A stretch of DNA of 12,205 bases from Candidatus Jordarchaeia archaeon (lineage in GTDB: Archaea > Asgardarchaeota > Jordiarchaeia > Jordiarchaeales > Freyrarchaeaceae), in assembly GCA_018383835.1 (NCBI GenBank), contig JAHAWR010000038.1, positions 1 to 12,205 on the forward strand. The letters are read 5' to 3'. Position 1 is the stretch's first letter, and every line of letters begins with the position of its first letter. This document shows, piece by piece, positions 5,568 to 12,205 of the stretch. The translations under genes and the position numbers were made by a program. The notes under the pieces are model-generated. The model was not told where the DNA came from and did not search any database. It saw only the letters and a program-made list of their open reading frames with translations.

Positions 5568-6602
5568 ATGGTTGCAAGGGATCCTTGCGTGAAAAGGGGG
5601 ATGTTGCAGGAGGAGCTTGGAGGAGGCTGGGCTAGGTGTCTCACGTGTATGAGAATGTGCAAGATCCCTGAGGGGGGCGTCGGCTTCTGCAAAACTAGGA
5701 GGAATATTTCGGGCGAGATTTACACTCTTGTTTATGGCGACATATCATCCATAAGCGCGAACCCAATAGAGAAGAAGCCCCTCTTCCACTTTTTCCCAGG
5801 ATCCATTGCGCTGACGGTGGGATCGTGGATGTGTAACTTTACCTGTCCTTGGTGTCAGAACTGGGAGATCAGCAAGTTTCCTCCGGACGAGAAAAGGCGG
5901 AACTACGTGAGCCCAGAAAACCTCATCAGAATAGCCAGGGTTGAAGGGTGCGATGGCACATCCATCTCCTTTAATGAGCCGACGCTAATGCTCGAGTACT
6001 CCGTGGACGTTTTCAGGCTTGCAAGGGAGAACGGACTCTACAACACCTATGTGACGAACGGCTACATGACGACAGAAGCCTTACACATCCTTGTTGATGC
6101 TGGGCTTGACGCGATGAACGTTGACGTTAAGGGGTGCGAGGAAGCCGTTAGAAAGTACTGTGGCGCCGAGGTCGAGCACGTGTGGAGGAACATTGAGGAG
6201 GCAAGGAGGCTGGGAGTCTGGGTGGAGGTCACAACGCTAGTGATCCCAGGAGTGAACGACGACGAGGAATGCCTTAGGAGCATAGCGTGCAGGATCCGCG
6301 AAATAGGCAGCGAGATCCCTTGGCATGTTACGAGGTTCCACCCGGACTATGAAATGCTCGAGAGACCCCCAACCCAGGTCAAGATGCTCGAGAAAGCTAG
6401 AAAGATAGGTGTGGAGGAGGGGTTGAAGTTCGTTTACGTGGGAAACGTGCCGGGCCACAAGTGGGAGAACACGTACTGTCCATCATGCGGTGAACTATTA
6501 ATTGGAAGGTACGTGTTCTCCATAACCAAGGTAAACATTAGGGATAATAGATGCCCGAACTGCAGTGAAAGAATACCTTTGGTTGGAACAGTAAAACATT
6601 AA
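5568..6602 (+). CDS. amrS: AmmeMemoRadiSam-type radical SAM protein (AmrS)
   Basis: A 344-residue radical SAM enzyme. The cluster-binding CX3CX2C is CNFTCPWC (Cys 89, 93, 96), followed by QNWEIS. The N-terminal region has the AmrS-type Cys set, CLTC..MC and GFC (24, 27, 31, 41), and the line NPIEKKPLFHFFPGS that precedes the cluster in this family and in PflA-like activases. The C-terminus carries a zinc-ribbon-like pair, CPSC and CPNC (304, 307, 329, 332). AmrS belongs to a widespread trio with AMMECR1 and Memo proteins; neither partner is encoded in this window. The exact substrate is not deducible from sequence. ATG 5568 was chosen over GTG 5556 because the GAGGAGGGG between them is the ribosome site. 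It ends with TAA. The gene is divergent from the KaiB/KaiC-like pair and shares a 155-base control region with it. Confidence 0.92.
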   Translation: MVARDPCVKRGMLQEELGGGWARCLTCMRMCKIPEGGVGFCKTRRNISGEIYTLVYGDISSISANPIEKKPLFHFFPGSIALTVGSWMCNFTCPWCQNWEISKFPPDEKRRNYVSPENLIRIARVEGCDGTSISFNEPTLMLEYSVDVFRLARENGLYNTYVTNGYMTTEALHILVDAGLDAMNVDVKGCEEAVRKYCGAEVEHVWRNIEEARRLGVWVEVTTLVIPGVNDDEECLRSIACRIREIGSEIPWHVTRFHPDYEMLERPPTQVKMLEKARKIGVEEGLKFVYVGNVPGHKWENTYCPSCGELLIGRYVFSITKVNIRDNRCPNCSERIPLVGTVKH

Positions 6603-6713
6603 GAGGGAGCCGCGTCACCAGATGTGACTAGGACTGCGGTTTACGCCATGTTCAAGGTTGAAGGGAGCTTATGACTTCTGTTGGGATGGGTGTAGTTGCC
6701 GCGTTGATGGAAA

Positions 6714-6729
6714 AAAGGGTTTTATTTTG
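6714..6729 (+). promoter_or_regulatory. BRE/TATA-like promoter of trmI
   Basis: GAAAAAAGGGTTTTATTTTG resembles an archaeal BRE plus TATA box. A start near 6750 would give a leader of about 30 bases to TTG 6780, including the GGGGGTG site. Confidence 0.4.
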
Positions 6730-6779
6730 TGTTGCTTTGACAGACATAAAGGTTATGCTTTGAGTTGGGGGTGTGCTTT

Positions 6780-7562
6780 TTGGGTGAGGAACCGATAGCG
6801 TTCGGGGACTACGTTTTGATCGTTCTTGATGAAAGGAGGAAGTGGCTTGTCAGGGTTAAGGAGGGGGAGACACTTCACACTCATAAAGGGTCAGTGGATC
6901 TGGGCTCGCTAATAGGTTTGCCCTACGGCTGCGTGGTTAAGAGCAATAAGGGTGAAGAGTTTTTTATCGTTAGGCCCACGCTGGCTGACTTCGCAGTCAA
7001 GGCTAAAAGGGCGACGCAGATAATATACCCTAAAGATTTGGGGTTCATTCTGATGAACCTCGCGGTGGGGAGAGGAAGTAGGGTGGTTGAGGCTGGTACT
7101 GGCAGTGGGGTTCTTACTGGCGTGCTGGCGAGCTGGGTTATGCCCGAGGGGAGGGTTTACAGCTACGAGATCCGCGAGGAATTCCTGAAGGTCGCCAAGA
7201 AGAACTTGGAACGCATGGGGGTTGCAGAGTACGTCGAACTGAAAAACAAAGACATCGCCGAGGGGATAGATGAGGGAGACGTGGATGCAGTTGTGCTTGA
7301 CGTAGCAACCCCATGGCTGATTGTCGGCCACGCCTACAGGGCGCTTAAGGCTGGGAGAGTTATGGCATCCTTCAGCCCAACCATAGAGCAAGTTCAAAGA
7401 ACAGTACTCGAGATGGAGAAAGCGGGATTTGTGGATGTGCGAACATACGAGTGCCTGCTAAGGGAGGTGATAGTCAAGGAGGGCAGAACCCGGCCAGAGT
7501 CATTCATGGTGGGGCACACGGGCTACATGACCTTTGGACGCAAGGTGATTAGGAGCTCTTAA
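6780..7562 (+). CDS. trmI: tRNA (adenine-57/58-N1)-methyltransferase TrmI
   Basis: A class I SAM-dependent methyltransferase of about 260 residues that makes m1A in the T-loop of tRNA; archaeal TrmI acts at A57 and A58. The N-terminal small beta domain has FGDYVLIV, THKGSVDLGSLIG and VRPTLADF. The linker RATQIIYPKD is a family signature. The SAM-binding motif I is VEAGTGSGVLT (about 103-113), followed by VYSYEIREEF. The catalytic-site segment is VVLDVATPW, and SPTIEQV, RTRPESFMVGHTGY lie near the end. The protein is expected to be a tetramer. The frame reaches TTG 6765, but GGGGGTG at 6767-6773 is six bases before TTG 6780, which I prefer; the start remains uncertain (GTG 6771 is also possible). 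It ends with TAA and overlaps by four bases, tail to tail, the gelsolin-like gene. Confidence 0.93.
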   Translation: MGEEPIAFGDYVLIVLDERRKWLVRVKEGETLHTHKGSVDLGSLIGLPYGCVVKSNKGEEFFIVRPTLADFAVKAKRATQIIYPKDLGFILMNLAVGRGSRVVEAGTGSGVLTGVLASWVMPEGRVYSYEIREEFLKVAKKNLERMGVAEYVELKNKDIAEGIDEGDVDAVVLDVATPWLIVGHAYRALKAGRVMASFSPTIEQVQRTVLEMEKAGFVDVRTYECLLREVIVKEGRTRPESFMVGHTGYMTFGRKVIRSS

Positions 7563-8365
7563 CCCAGAATTTTTCCTATTATCTCTTTTAGTCTGGAAAC
7601 CACTTTGTCACGTTTCTCGGCAAACGTTGAACCATAGGAGATAACGAGATCCTTCCCGTCAATCGAGACCCTTGCCACGAGGCCCTCCGGGGACTCAAAC
7701 TCAAATGCAGGAACCCCATCCGCTACCTTGTAGTTGACGAGAAGCTCGGGGAACTCCTCTGCAAGAAGTGTGAACAGCAACCCCAGCTTAGCCCGCCCCA
7801 CGAGTTCAGGCTCCACTTCGGCAAGTTTAATCTCTGCAGGCTTCACGGCCTCTGAAGGGGGGCTGGGCGCCACCATCCTTAGAGTAGCCTCCTTAGCAGG
7901 CTGGATCGGAGCTTGTGGGGCCTCAACAGCCACCACGGCTTCCTCGACTTGAGGGGCTGGTGCTCTGACACTAGAGGGGGCCTCAACAGCCACCTCAACC
8001 AGCATCTTGTCCTTAACGGTGTATGGCCTCTTGAATACGGCGTTAAGTGCCTCGAATTTTTCTTTAACATCTGACTCCGAAAGCTTTGACTCGTCTATCT
8101 CAACTAGCTCCCTCAGGCTACGACCAATTTGGAGTTTTCCGTAAGAGAATCCTCCCCTCATGATTGACTGGGCAACTCTCATGGCAGCTCTCTTGTCAAC
8201 CAGACTCCTATTTTTTCCCATCCACAGGTAGAGGCGGTCATCTAGCTCGTCTATGAGCACCACAAGCGAGTCACTATTAATTACGTCACGGCTGAAGGGG
8301 ATCGGAGACTTATCACCTGGCTCCACCTTAACCATAAGCACGTACTTAGGCACGGAAACAGACAC
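7559..8365 (-). CDS. Gelsolin-like domain protein with Pro/Ala-rich linker and C-terminal alpha/beta domain
   Basis: A 268-residue protein in three parts. Residues about 20-92 look like one gelsolin/ADF-type repeat: DSLVVLIDELDDRLYLWMGK followed by a KRAAMRVAQSI helix, the pattern DxxLLDxxxxIYxWxGKxxxxxEKxxAxxxA of gelsolin repeats. Residues about 119-188 are a low-complexity Pro/Ala/Val/Glu linker with repeated VAVEAP. Residues 189-268 form a compact region (LGLLFTLLAEEFPELLV, FEFESPEGLVARVSIDGKDLVISYG, VVSRLKEIIGKIL) that I do not recognise. There is no signal peptide or membrane segment, so it is cytosolic. Gelsolin-like proteins regulate actin filaments in eukaryotes and are found in Asgard archaea; a cytoskeletal or GTPase-linked role here is inference. 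GTG 8365 follows GGTGAT, which is complementary to the 16S tail. It ends with TAA, overlapping the trmI end. Confidence 0.8.
   Translation of the reverse strand: MSVSVPKYVLMVKVEPGDKSPIPFSRDVINSDSLVVLIDELDDRLYLWMGKNRSLVDKRAAMRVAQSIMRGGFSYGKLQIGRSLRELVEIDESKLSESDVKEKFEALNAVFKRPYTVKDKMLVEVAVEAPSSVRAPAPQVEEAVVAVEAPQAPIQPAKEATLRMVAPSPPSEAVKPAEIKLAEVEPELVGRAKLGLLFTLLAEEFPELLVNYKVADGVPAFEFESPEGLVARVSIDGKDLVISYGSTFAEKRDKVVSRLKEIIGKILG
7917..7994 (-). repeat. Intragenic direct repeat in the linker of the gelsolin-like gene
   Basis: An identical 18-base segment (GGGGCCTCAACAGCCACC on the plus strand) occurs at 7917-7934 and 7977-7994, exactly 60 bases apart. It encodes the two copies of VAVEAP in the Pro/Ala-rich linker. 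In-frame duplication of linker sequence is the simplest explanation. Confidence 0.75.
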
Positions 8366-8716
8366 GAGATCACCCCTTTAAACTAAACAAGCACATCATC
8401 CACGATTCAACAAACATCTACCTAAATATTAAGGGGTCCAACATTATTTAAGGGTTTACACAGGCAAACAGTAACAGAAAAACGTACCAACGTTAACATC
8501 GCCAACTAGGGGAGAGGGGGGTCAATAAATTTCAATATTTTTCAAAAGTTAGACCACAAAACGGCTCTTCAAACATACACTATCAACAGGCGACTTAATT
8601 AGGTTCCCTTTTACCACACATTAACTATCACGAAATTAGGACGAGCAACCAAAAGATAAAAAGCATCTGAACTACCATGGAGGGAGGCAAATGTCTGAAA
8701 GAAGGGGGGGCGCCAC
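8366..8716. other. AT-rich intergenic region upstream of the gelsolin-like gene
   Basis: About 350 bases without a convincing gene. On the minus strand, CCTTAATATTTAGG at about 8425-8438 is a candidate TATA element, which would give a leader of about 40 bases to GTG 8365. CCCTTAAATAATG at about 8440-8452 is an alternative. A run of seven G followed by CGCC at 8704-8714 and a GGGGAGAGGGGGG tract at 8509-8521 are the only other notable features. No tRNA-like fold was found. Confidence 0.4.
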
Positions 8717-8735
8717 AAAAAATTAAAAAAGAGAG
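8717..8735 (-). terminator. T-rich terminator after the ATPase subunit I gene
   Basis: Immediately after the TAA at 8738-8736 the minus strand reads CTCTCTTTTTTAATTTTTTG. Two T6 runs without a stem are typical of archaeal intrinsic termination. The position supports 8736 as the true end of the gene rather than the internal UAG at 9080. Confidence 0.65.
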
Positions 8736-11135
8736 TTAGAAGGGAGGCTTCTTCAGCACCGTCACTTGCCGCACTACGACGAACGGCTTGAATTCTCGTC
8801 CATCCCCACGATAGAACTTCATAAACCACTCTACCCAGTGCAACCTTAGAGTGTGCAGGAAGGATAGGAGTCCTTCGAATGAAAGTATGAATAGTGAGAT
8901 TAGTATCGCTCCTATTAAGGATTCGTATACTATTTGTGGTATGGTGTACGTGAAAACTTCCGTTGTTGTAACTGTTACTGCTAGTGCTGGTGTGTATGGG
9001 GGTATTTGTAGTCCTAGGTGTGAGAAGATGTAGTGGACTGCTGCTAGGGCGAATATTCGTGCGAAGCTTACGGTGTGCTATAGGAGGGCTAGTATCTGGT
9101 CAAATATTTCTGAGAACCCTTCGGATTTGTCGTGGGATATTGCTATTGTTCCGACGAGTGCAAGTGTTAGTGGGAGTATTACGAGAAGGATTACCGTTAT
9201 TGTTACTGGTGGGAGGTGTATTTCGAAGTGTGAGGCTGAGTTCCAGATGAAGAGCTGTTCGGCTAAGTGGAGGGCTTCTTTCAGCTGTTCGGGGAGGAGA
9301 TGGAGCGCCTCGAGGAATTCTAGGGTGTGCCAGACGCCCTTGTCGAAGAGGTTGGGTGCTAGGGGTTCGAGTACCTTTAGGGGGCGTAGGGTCATGTAGA
9401 AGGGTGTTGAGAGCCTTGTTGTGAGCTCGCGTATTATGCCGGCGGCCTTCATCGTGTTGGTTAAGGCTGCGGTTGAGGTTTCGGGATGGGAGCTGAGTAG
9501 CTTGACTAGATTCTCGTAGAGTTGGGTTGTTGAGGGGTCTAGGAGTAGTGGAGGTGTTGTTGAGAACCATTTCATGAAGTCTACGCTGTACTGGTCGCTG
9601 AAGATTATGGTCATGGCTCCTATGTGCGTCCACATTAGGCATATGGGCATGAAGAAGGCTTCTTTTAGTTTTCCTTCGTGGTAGAGGTTTACTACTCTGA
9701 GGAGGAAGCCGAAGTTTATTTCTATTGTTGCGACGACTATGGCGAGCCTTAGGAGCCTGAAGTTTCCTTCGGTGGTGAAGGGGTTGAACCATAGCGGGTC
9801 TATGATGTGATGGGACCCGAAGAATGAGCCATAGAAGAGGCCGAAGAGAACCGATGTGAGGCCGCACCAGAAAAGGAGGCTGCCTCCCTTGAGGCCATAG
9901 CCTAGGATTTCGCCGGCAATAGGCTTTCTGGTGCGCCAGGCGACCAGGGCGAGACCCACTAGGGCGAGTATTGCTCCGTGGACTACATCGCCGAACATCA
10001 TGCCAAATATTAGGGGGAAGGTTAATATCATGAACTTTGTTGGGTCTATTTCCTTGTAGTTAGGTATTCCGAAGCTTTTCACGAGGGCTTCGTATGGCTC
10101 CGCTATCCTCGGGTTTTCAAGCTTCGTTGGGCGCTCCTCTTCAGGCACTACTGGTTCCACGACTTCTACTATTGCCGTCCTCTCTGTGACCTTATCTATT
10201 GCTTGAGCAATCTTTTTCGCGTGCTTCAGTGGAACCCAGCCCCACAGCTCGATGGTGGTCTCGGTTCGTCTAAAGTAGTTCTTAGCTTCCATCCTCTCCT
10301 TCTCTATGGAGAGGAGCTCCCTGCAGGCGAGCAGGTTGTAGCCATGCTGAGTTATAACTTTCCATTTTTCGTCTTCAAGCTTCTCGAGGCGAGCCTCTAA
10401 GGCCTCGATTCGCTTTCGTGTTTTCTCCATTATTTTGGCTGTAGTTCCCTCAAGCTCCGATGGGATCTTGAACTCTTCAAAGCCGAAGGCTGTCAGAAGC
10501 CGCTGGACTACTTCCTTGTGCTCCTTGAAGGTTGCTATGAGAACTGCAGCTCTCTCCTTCCCTATACTGGCGTGATGGAATATGTAGTCTCCCCCGGTTA
10601 CCTCCGCCACTCTCCACCTTAGCATGCTAACCTTATCCTCAGACATTGTTCCAGCGACGGCGTAGACGTATCGCCCTTCTCCTATATGGGTTAGCTCTAT
10701 TCCGAGGGGTTTCACTGTCTCCGCTATCTTGAGGAGGGCACGCTGCTGCTCGAGTTCCTGGTTGACCTTAACGAGCTCCTCTCTGAGGGAGTCGACCTTC
10801 GGGGCGACTGCCTCAAGGGTCTTCCGCGCCATCGCTACCACACTGGAAAGCTCCTCGTCATCTACGGCCACCTTTTTGCTGTCCGGTAGGCGGGCAATGT
10901 ATGGGATGTACTGCTCAATCCCTAGGTAGTCTACGTACCTTTGGATGTCGCCCAGAAGCTGTATTGCTTCCTTTTCCTCCTCACTTAGCTTTACAGAGGA
11001 TGAGCCACCCTTCTCTTCTATGTCTATTAGTTCGACCTCTCCAAGCTCATGGATGCACCGGATGATGGGGCGCTCGTAGTCCTTGTGGCAGATGACCTTC
11101 AGTATTCCTTGCCTAACAGGGCGCGGCCATACCAT
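8736..11135 (-). CDS. atpI: A/V-type ATPase subunit I (subunit a), interrupted by one in-frame UAG
   Basis: The membrane stator subunit that forms the proton half-channels of the archaeal rotary ATPase. Numbered from ATG 11135, the cytosolic arm spans 1-360 with two coiled coils (about 92-135 and 225-290). Membrane segments include TFPLIFGMMFGDVVHGAIL (about 373-391), two more before residue 485, and VTITVILLVILPLTLALVGT (644-663). Codon 686 is TAG (9080-9078). The frame then stays open for 113 codons with HTVSFARIFALAAVH (Arg693 aligns with the essential TM7 arginine, Arg735 of yeast Vph1) and the conserved LRLHWVEWFMKFYRG near the end, closing at TAA 8738. No start codon lies close after the UAG. 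Full length would be 799 positions, longer than usual because of about 110 extra residues at 515-640. ATG 11135 has GAGGG nearby and fits the TATA box; TTG 11183 would lie upstream of the predicted transcript. Without readthrough the product ends at 685 residues and lacks the key helix. Confidence 0.9.
9078..9080 (-). other. In-frame UAG codon inside atpI
   Basis: The codon interrupts ...FDQILALL[UAG]HTVSFARIFAL. Relatives read Ser-(Asn/His)-Thr here (yeast Vph1 has VSHTASYLRLWAL), so TAG most simply replaces TCG, one base away. No frameshift is needed: upstream and downstream parts share one frame. Confidence 0.9.
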
Positions 11136-11196
11136 AGTGATTCCCTCGTAAGTGGGAGTTAACTTCTGGAGGACACCCACCAATCGAACGGGTGGT

Positions 11197-11212
11197 TGTT
11201 ATATACTTTTTG
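11197..11212 (-). promoter_or_regulatory. BRE/TATA promoter of atpI
   Basis: The minus strand reads CAACAAAAAGTATATAACAACC, a textbook archaeal BRE plus TATA box. Transcription would start near 11176, downstream of TTG 11183 and GTG 11180, which supports ATG 11135 as the start codon. Confidence 0.65.
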
Positions 11213-11215
11213 TTG

Positions 11216-11230
11216 CCTCCCGATGGGAGG
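11216..11230 (-). repeat. Hairpin CCTCCC-N3-GGGAGG between panB and atpI
   Basis: A perfect six-base stem with a three-base loop, nine bases after the panB stop and just upstream of the atpI TATA box. No T-run follows it on the minus strand, so it is not a standard terminator. It could stabilise the panB 3' end or be a protein site. The same stem occurs at 1475-1491. Confidence 0.5.
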
Positions 11231-11238
11231 AGGTTAAG

Positions 11239-12099
11239 CTACTTCTTGGCTTTAAGTGACGCGAGCTCCCTTGAGAGTTTCTCTTCTTCCTCTTCGGGGA
11301 GCTCGTAGGAGTACTCGACTGTGGGGTAGATGCCACTCCTCACCTCGCTGATATACTTTCCGACGGCGTCCATTATGAACTTCCTAATGTTGCAGTACTG
11401 CTTCACAAACTTTGGCTTGAATCCCTCGAAGAACCCTAACATATCGTATGTTACAAGGACTTGCCCGTCGCAGTATGCTCCAGCCCCTATGCCTATCGTA
11501 GGAACCGATATGGACTCCGTTATGATCTTCGCCACTTTCCAGGGGATGCACTCTAATACTATGGAGAAGACGCCGGCTTTCTCGAGTATTTCAGCGTCCT
11601 CTATGAGCTTCTTAGCCGCTTTAGCCGTCCTGCCTTGAACCTTGTACCCTCCAAACTTGTAGATGGACTGTGGAGTTAAGCCTATGTGCCCCATGACGGG
11701 CACACCATTATCCACTAGGAGCTTCACGGTTGAAGCCACTTCTCTTCCCCCCTCAAGCTTTACTGCTTCGACGCCTCCCTCCTGCACGAGACGCCCGGCG
11801 TTCCTAACTGCTAACTCTGGCGTGGCGTAGGACATGAAGGGCATGTCCCCGACGACTAGGGCCCGCTTAATGCCTCTGCTGACGGCAGCGCAGTGCCTGA
11901 CCATGTCGTCCATGGTCACTGGTATGGTGTTTTTGTAGCCGAGTATAACGTTGCCTAGCGAGTCGCCTACGAGTATGATGTCAACACCAGCCTCGTCAAG
12001 TATGAGGGCAGTTGGATAGTCGTAGGCGGTGAGCATAGTTATCTTTCTACCTTCCTTCTTCATTAGGTAGAGGTCTATTACAGTTAACTTTGTCAACAC
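11239..12099 (-). CDS. panB: 3-methyl-2-oxobutanoate hydroxymethyltransferase (ketopantoate hydroxymethyltransferase)
   Basis: Adds a hydroxymethyl group to alpha-ketoisovalerate to give ketopantoate, the first committed step toward pantoate and coenzyme A. The 286-residue protein is of normal length plus a charged tail. The TIM-barrel motifs are intact: TMLTAYDYPTA (21-31), VGDSLGN (44-50, metal-binding Asp46), VVGDMPF (82-88, Asp85), EAVKLEGG (111-118, Lys114 and Glu116), GHIGLTPQ (137-144), VLECIP (181-186, catalytic Glu183) and PTIGIGAGAYCDGQVLV (200-216). The Glu/Lys-rich end (about 268-286) is typical of some thermophile versions. The start is GTG 12099 after a G-rich site; TTG 12096, the next codon, is an alternative. 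It ends with TAG. It precedes atpI in the same direction, but atpI has its own promoter. Other pantothenate genes are not in the window. Confidence 0.97.
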   Translation of the reverse strand: MLTKLTVIDLYLMKKEGRKITMLTAYDYPTALILDEAGVDIILVGDSLGNVILGYKNTIPVTMDDMVRHCAAVSRGIKRALVVGDMPFMSYATPELAVRNAGRLVQEGGVEAVKLEGGREVASTVKLLVDNGVPVMGHIGLTPQSIYKFGGYKVQGRTAKAAKKLIEDAEILEKAGVFSIVLECIPWKVAKIITESISVPTIGIGAGAYCDGQVLVTYDMLGFFEGFKPKFVKQYCNIRKFIMDAVGKYISEVRSGIYPTVEYSYELPEEEEEKLSRELASLKAKK

Positions 12100-12110
12100 T
12101 TGCCCCCCAA

Positions 12111-12123
12111 TGCTTCTGAAGCA
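12111..12123. repeat. Inverted repeat TGCTTC-T-GAAGCA near the panB start
   Basis: A perfect six-base inverted repeat around one base, between the TATA-like box and the panB start, close to the expected transcription start. The half-sites equal those of the palindrome at 4272-4283 in the opposite arrangement. Confidence 0.35.
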
Positions 12124-12140
12124 ATAAAGGCTAATTTTCC

Positions 12141-12153
12141 CGTTTTAAGAGTT
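12141..12153 (-). promoter_or_regulatory. TATA-like box of panB
   Basis: The minus strand reads GAAAACTCTTAAAACGGG. A transcription start near 12120 would give a leader of about 20 bases to GTG 12099. Confidence 0.4.
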
Positions 12154-12205
12154 TTCAGACTGAGTTGCAACGCCGCGTAAAATCTCCTTCTTCAGCAAGA
12201 TTTTC

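Noticed and set aside
5413..5577. N-terminal extension of the KaiB-like protein up to 5577
   Set aside because: It would include the TATA box and sequence upstream of the likely transcript start. ATG 5412 has a well-placed GGAGGG.
6671..6763. 30-codon open frame with AGGGAG upstream, just before trmI
   Set aside because: It overlaps the likely trmI promoter at 6714-6729, is very short and shows no recognisable features. It could be a leader peptide, but the evidence is too weak.
8611..8829. Minus-strand 72-codon frame after atpI
   Set aside because: It overlaps the conserved C-terminal codons of atpI in another frame and runs through the T-rich terminator.
9100..9867. Long open frame (255 codons, minus strand) within atpI
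   Set aside because: It overlaps the conserved subunit I frame and is rich in Arg, Pro, Asn and Thr. It is a by-product of the skewed codon use there.
506..11241. General reassignment of TAG to a sense codon
   Set aside because: TAG is the normal stop of most genes here, at points where the conserved domains are complete and the downstream extensions look noncoding.
12145..12205. Possible 3' end of another minus-strand gene at the right edge
   Set aside because: Nineteen codons open to the window edge, ending at TAA. This is too short to tell from chance, and it overlaps the putative panB promoter.
1..12205. CRISPR arrays, rRNA or complete insertion sequences
   Set aside because: No regularly spaced repeats, rRNA-like blocks or paired element ends were seen.

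Overview
The window is archaeal. Several coding regions have purine-rich Shine-Dalgarno sites (GGAGG or GGTGAT type), and TATA/BRE-like promoters lie about 25 bases ahead of the inferred transcription starts. It carries an A/V-type ATPase stator subunit, an archaeal-type TrmI tRNA methyltransferase, an AmrS-type radical SAM protein and PanB. It also carries several families prominent in TACK and Asgard archaea: a Rab/Ras-like GTPase, an MglA-like GTPase, a Roadblock/LC7 protein, KaiC/RAD55 ATPases and a gelsolin-like domain protein. The lineage (for example Caldarchaeales, Bathyarchaeia, Korarchaeia or an Asgard group) cannot be fixed from this window alone.

Layout. Positions 1-503 (+) hold a decayed IS605-type TnpB. 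506-1054 (-) is a free-standing Rab-like GTPase, followed by an AT-rich spacer and a small uncharacterised gene (1501-1737, +). From 5412 down to 1918 the minus strand carries a compact signalling-type cluster. In transcription order it contains: a small thioredoxin-fold/KaiB-like protein without CXXC; an overlapping KaiC-like ATPase with intact motifs; a fusion of a Walker-A-less RAD55/KaiC-like domain to an MglA/Srp102-like GTPase; a Roadblock/LC7 protein; and a second RAD55-like ATPase with a degenerate P-loop. Divergent to it lies amrS (5568-6602, +), then trmI (6780-7562, +). trmI meets tail-to-tail a gelsolin-like/Pro-Ala-linker protein (8365-7559, -). After an AT-rich spacer with a T-rich terminator comes the A-type ATPase subunit I gene (11135-8736, -), preceded by panB (12099-11239, -).

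How the genes may work together. GTPases of the MglA/Rab type and Roadblock proteins are known partners: Roadblock dimers act as GAPs or scaffolds. KaiC/RAD55 proteins are ATP-driven switches, and KaiB-fold proteins bind KaiC. Finding all of these in one transcriptional direction, with a GTPase physically fused to a RAD55-like domain, suggests a coupled ATPase/GTPase switch. A Rab-like GTPase and a gelsolin-like protein are encoded nearby. The function is inference.

The most striking single-base anomaly is an in-frame UAG at 9080-9078 in the ATPase subunit I gene. It falls exactly where relatives read Ser-(Asn/His)-Thr, just before the essential transmembrane arginine. The frame stays open for 113 further codons that carry the conserved C-terminus. 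TAG is also the commonest normal stop in this window, so a global stop reassignment is unlikely. A nonsense mutation, a sequence error, readthrough or a context-dependent recoding remain possible.
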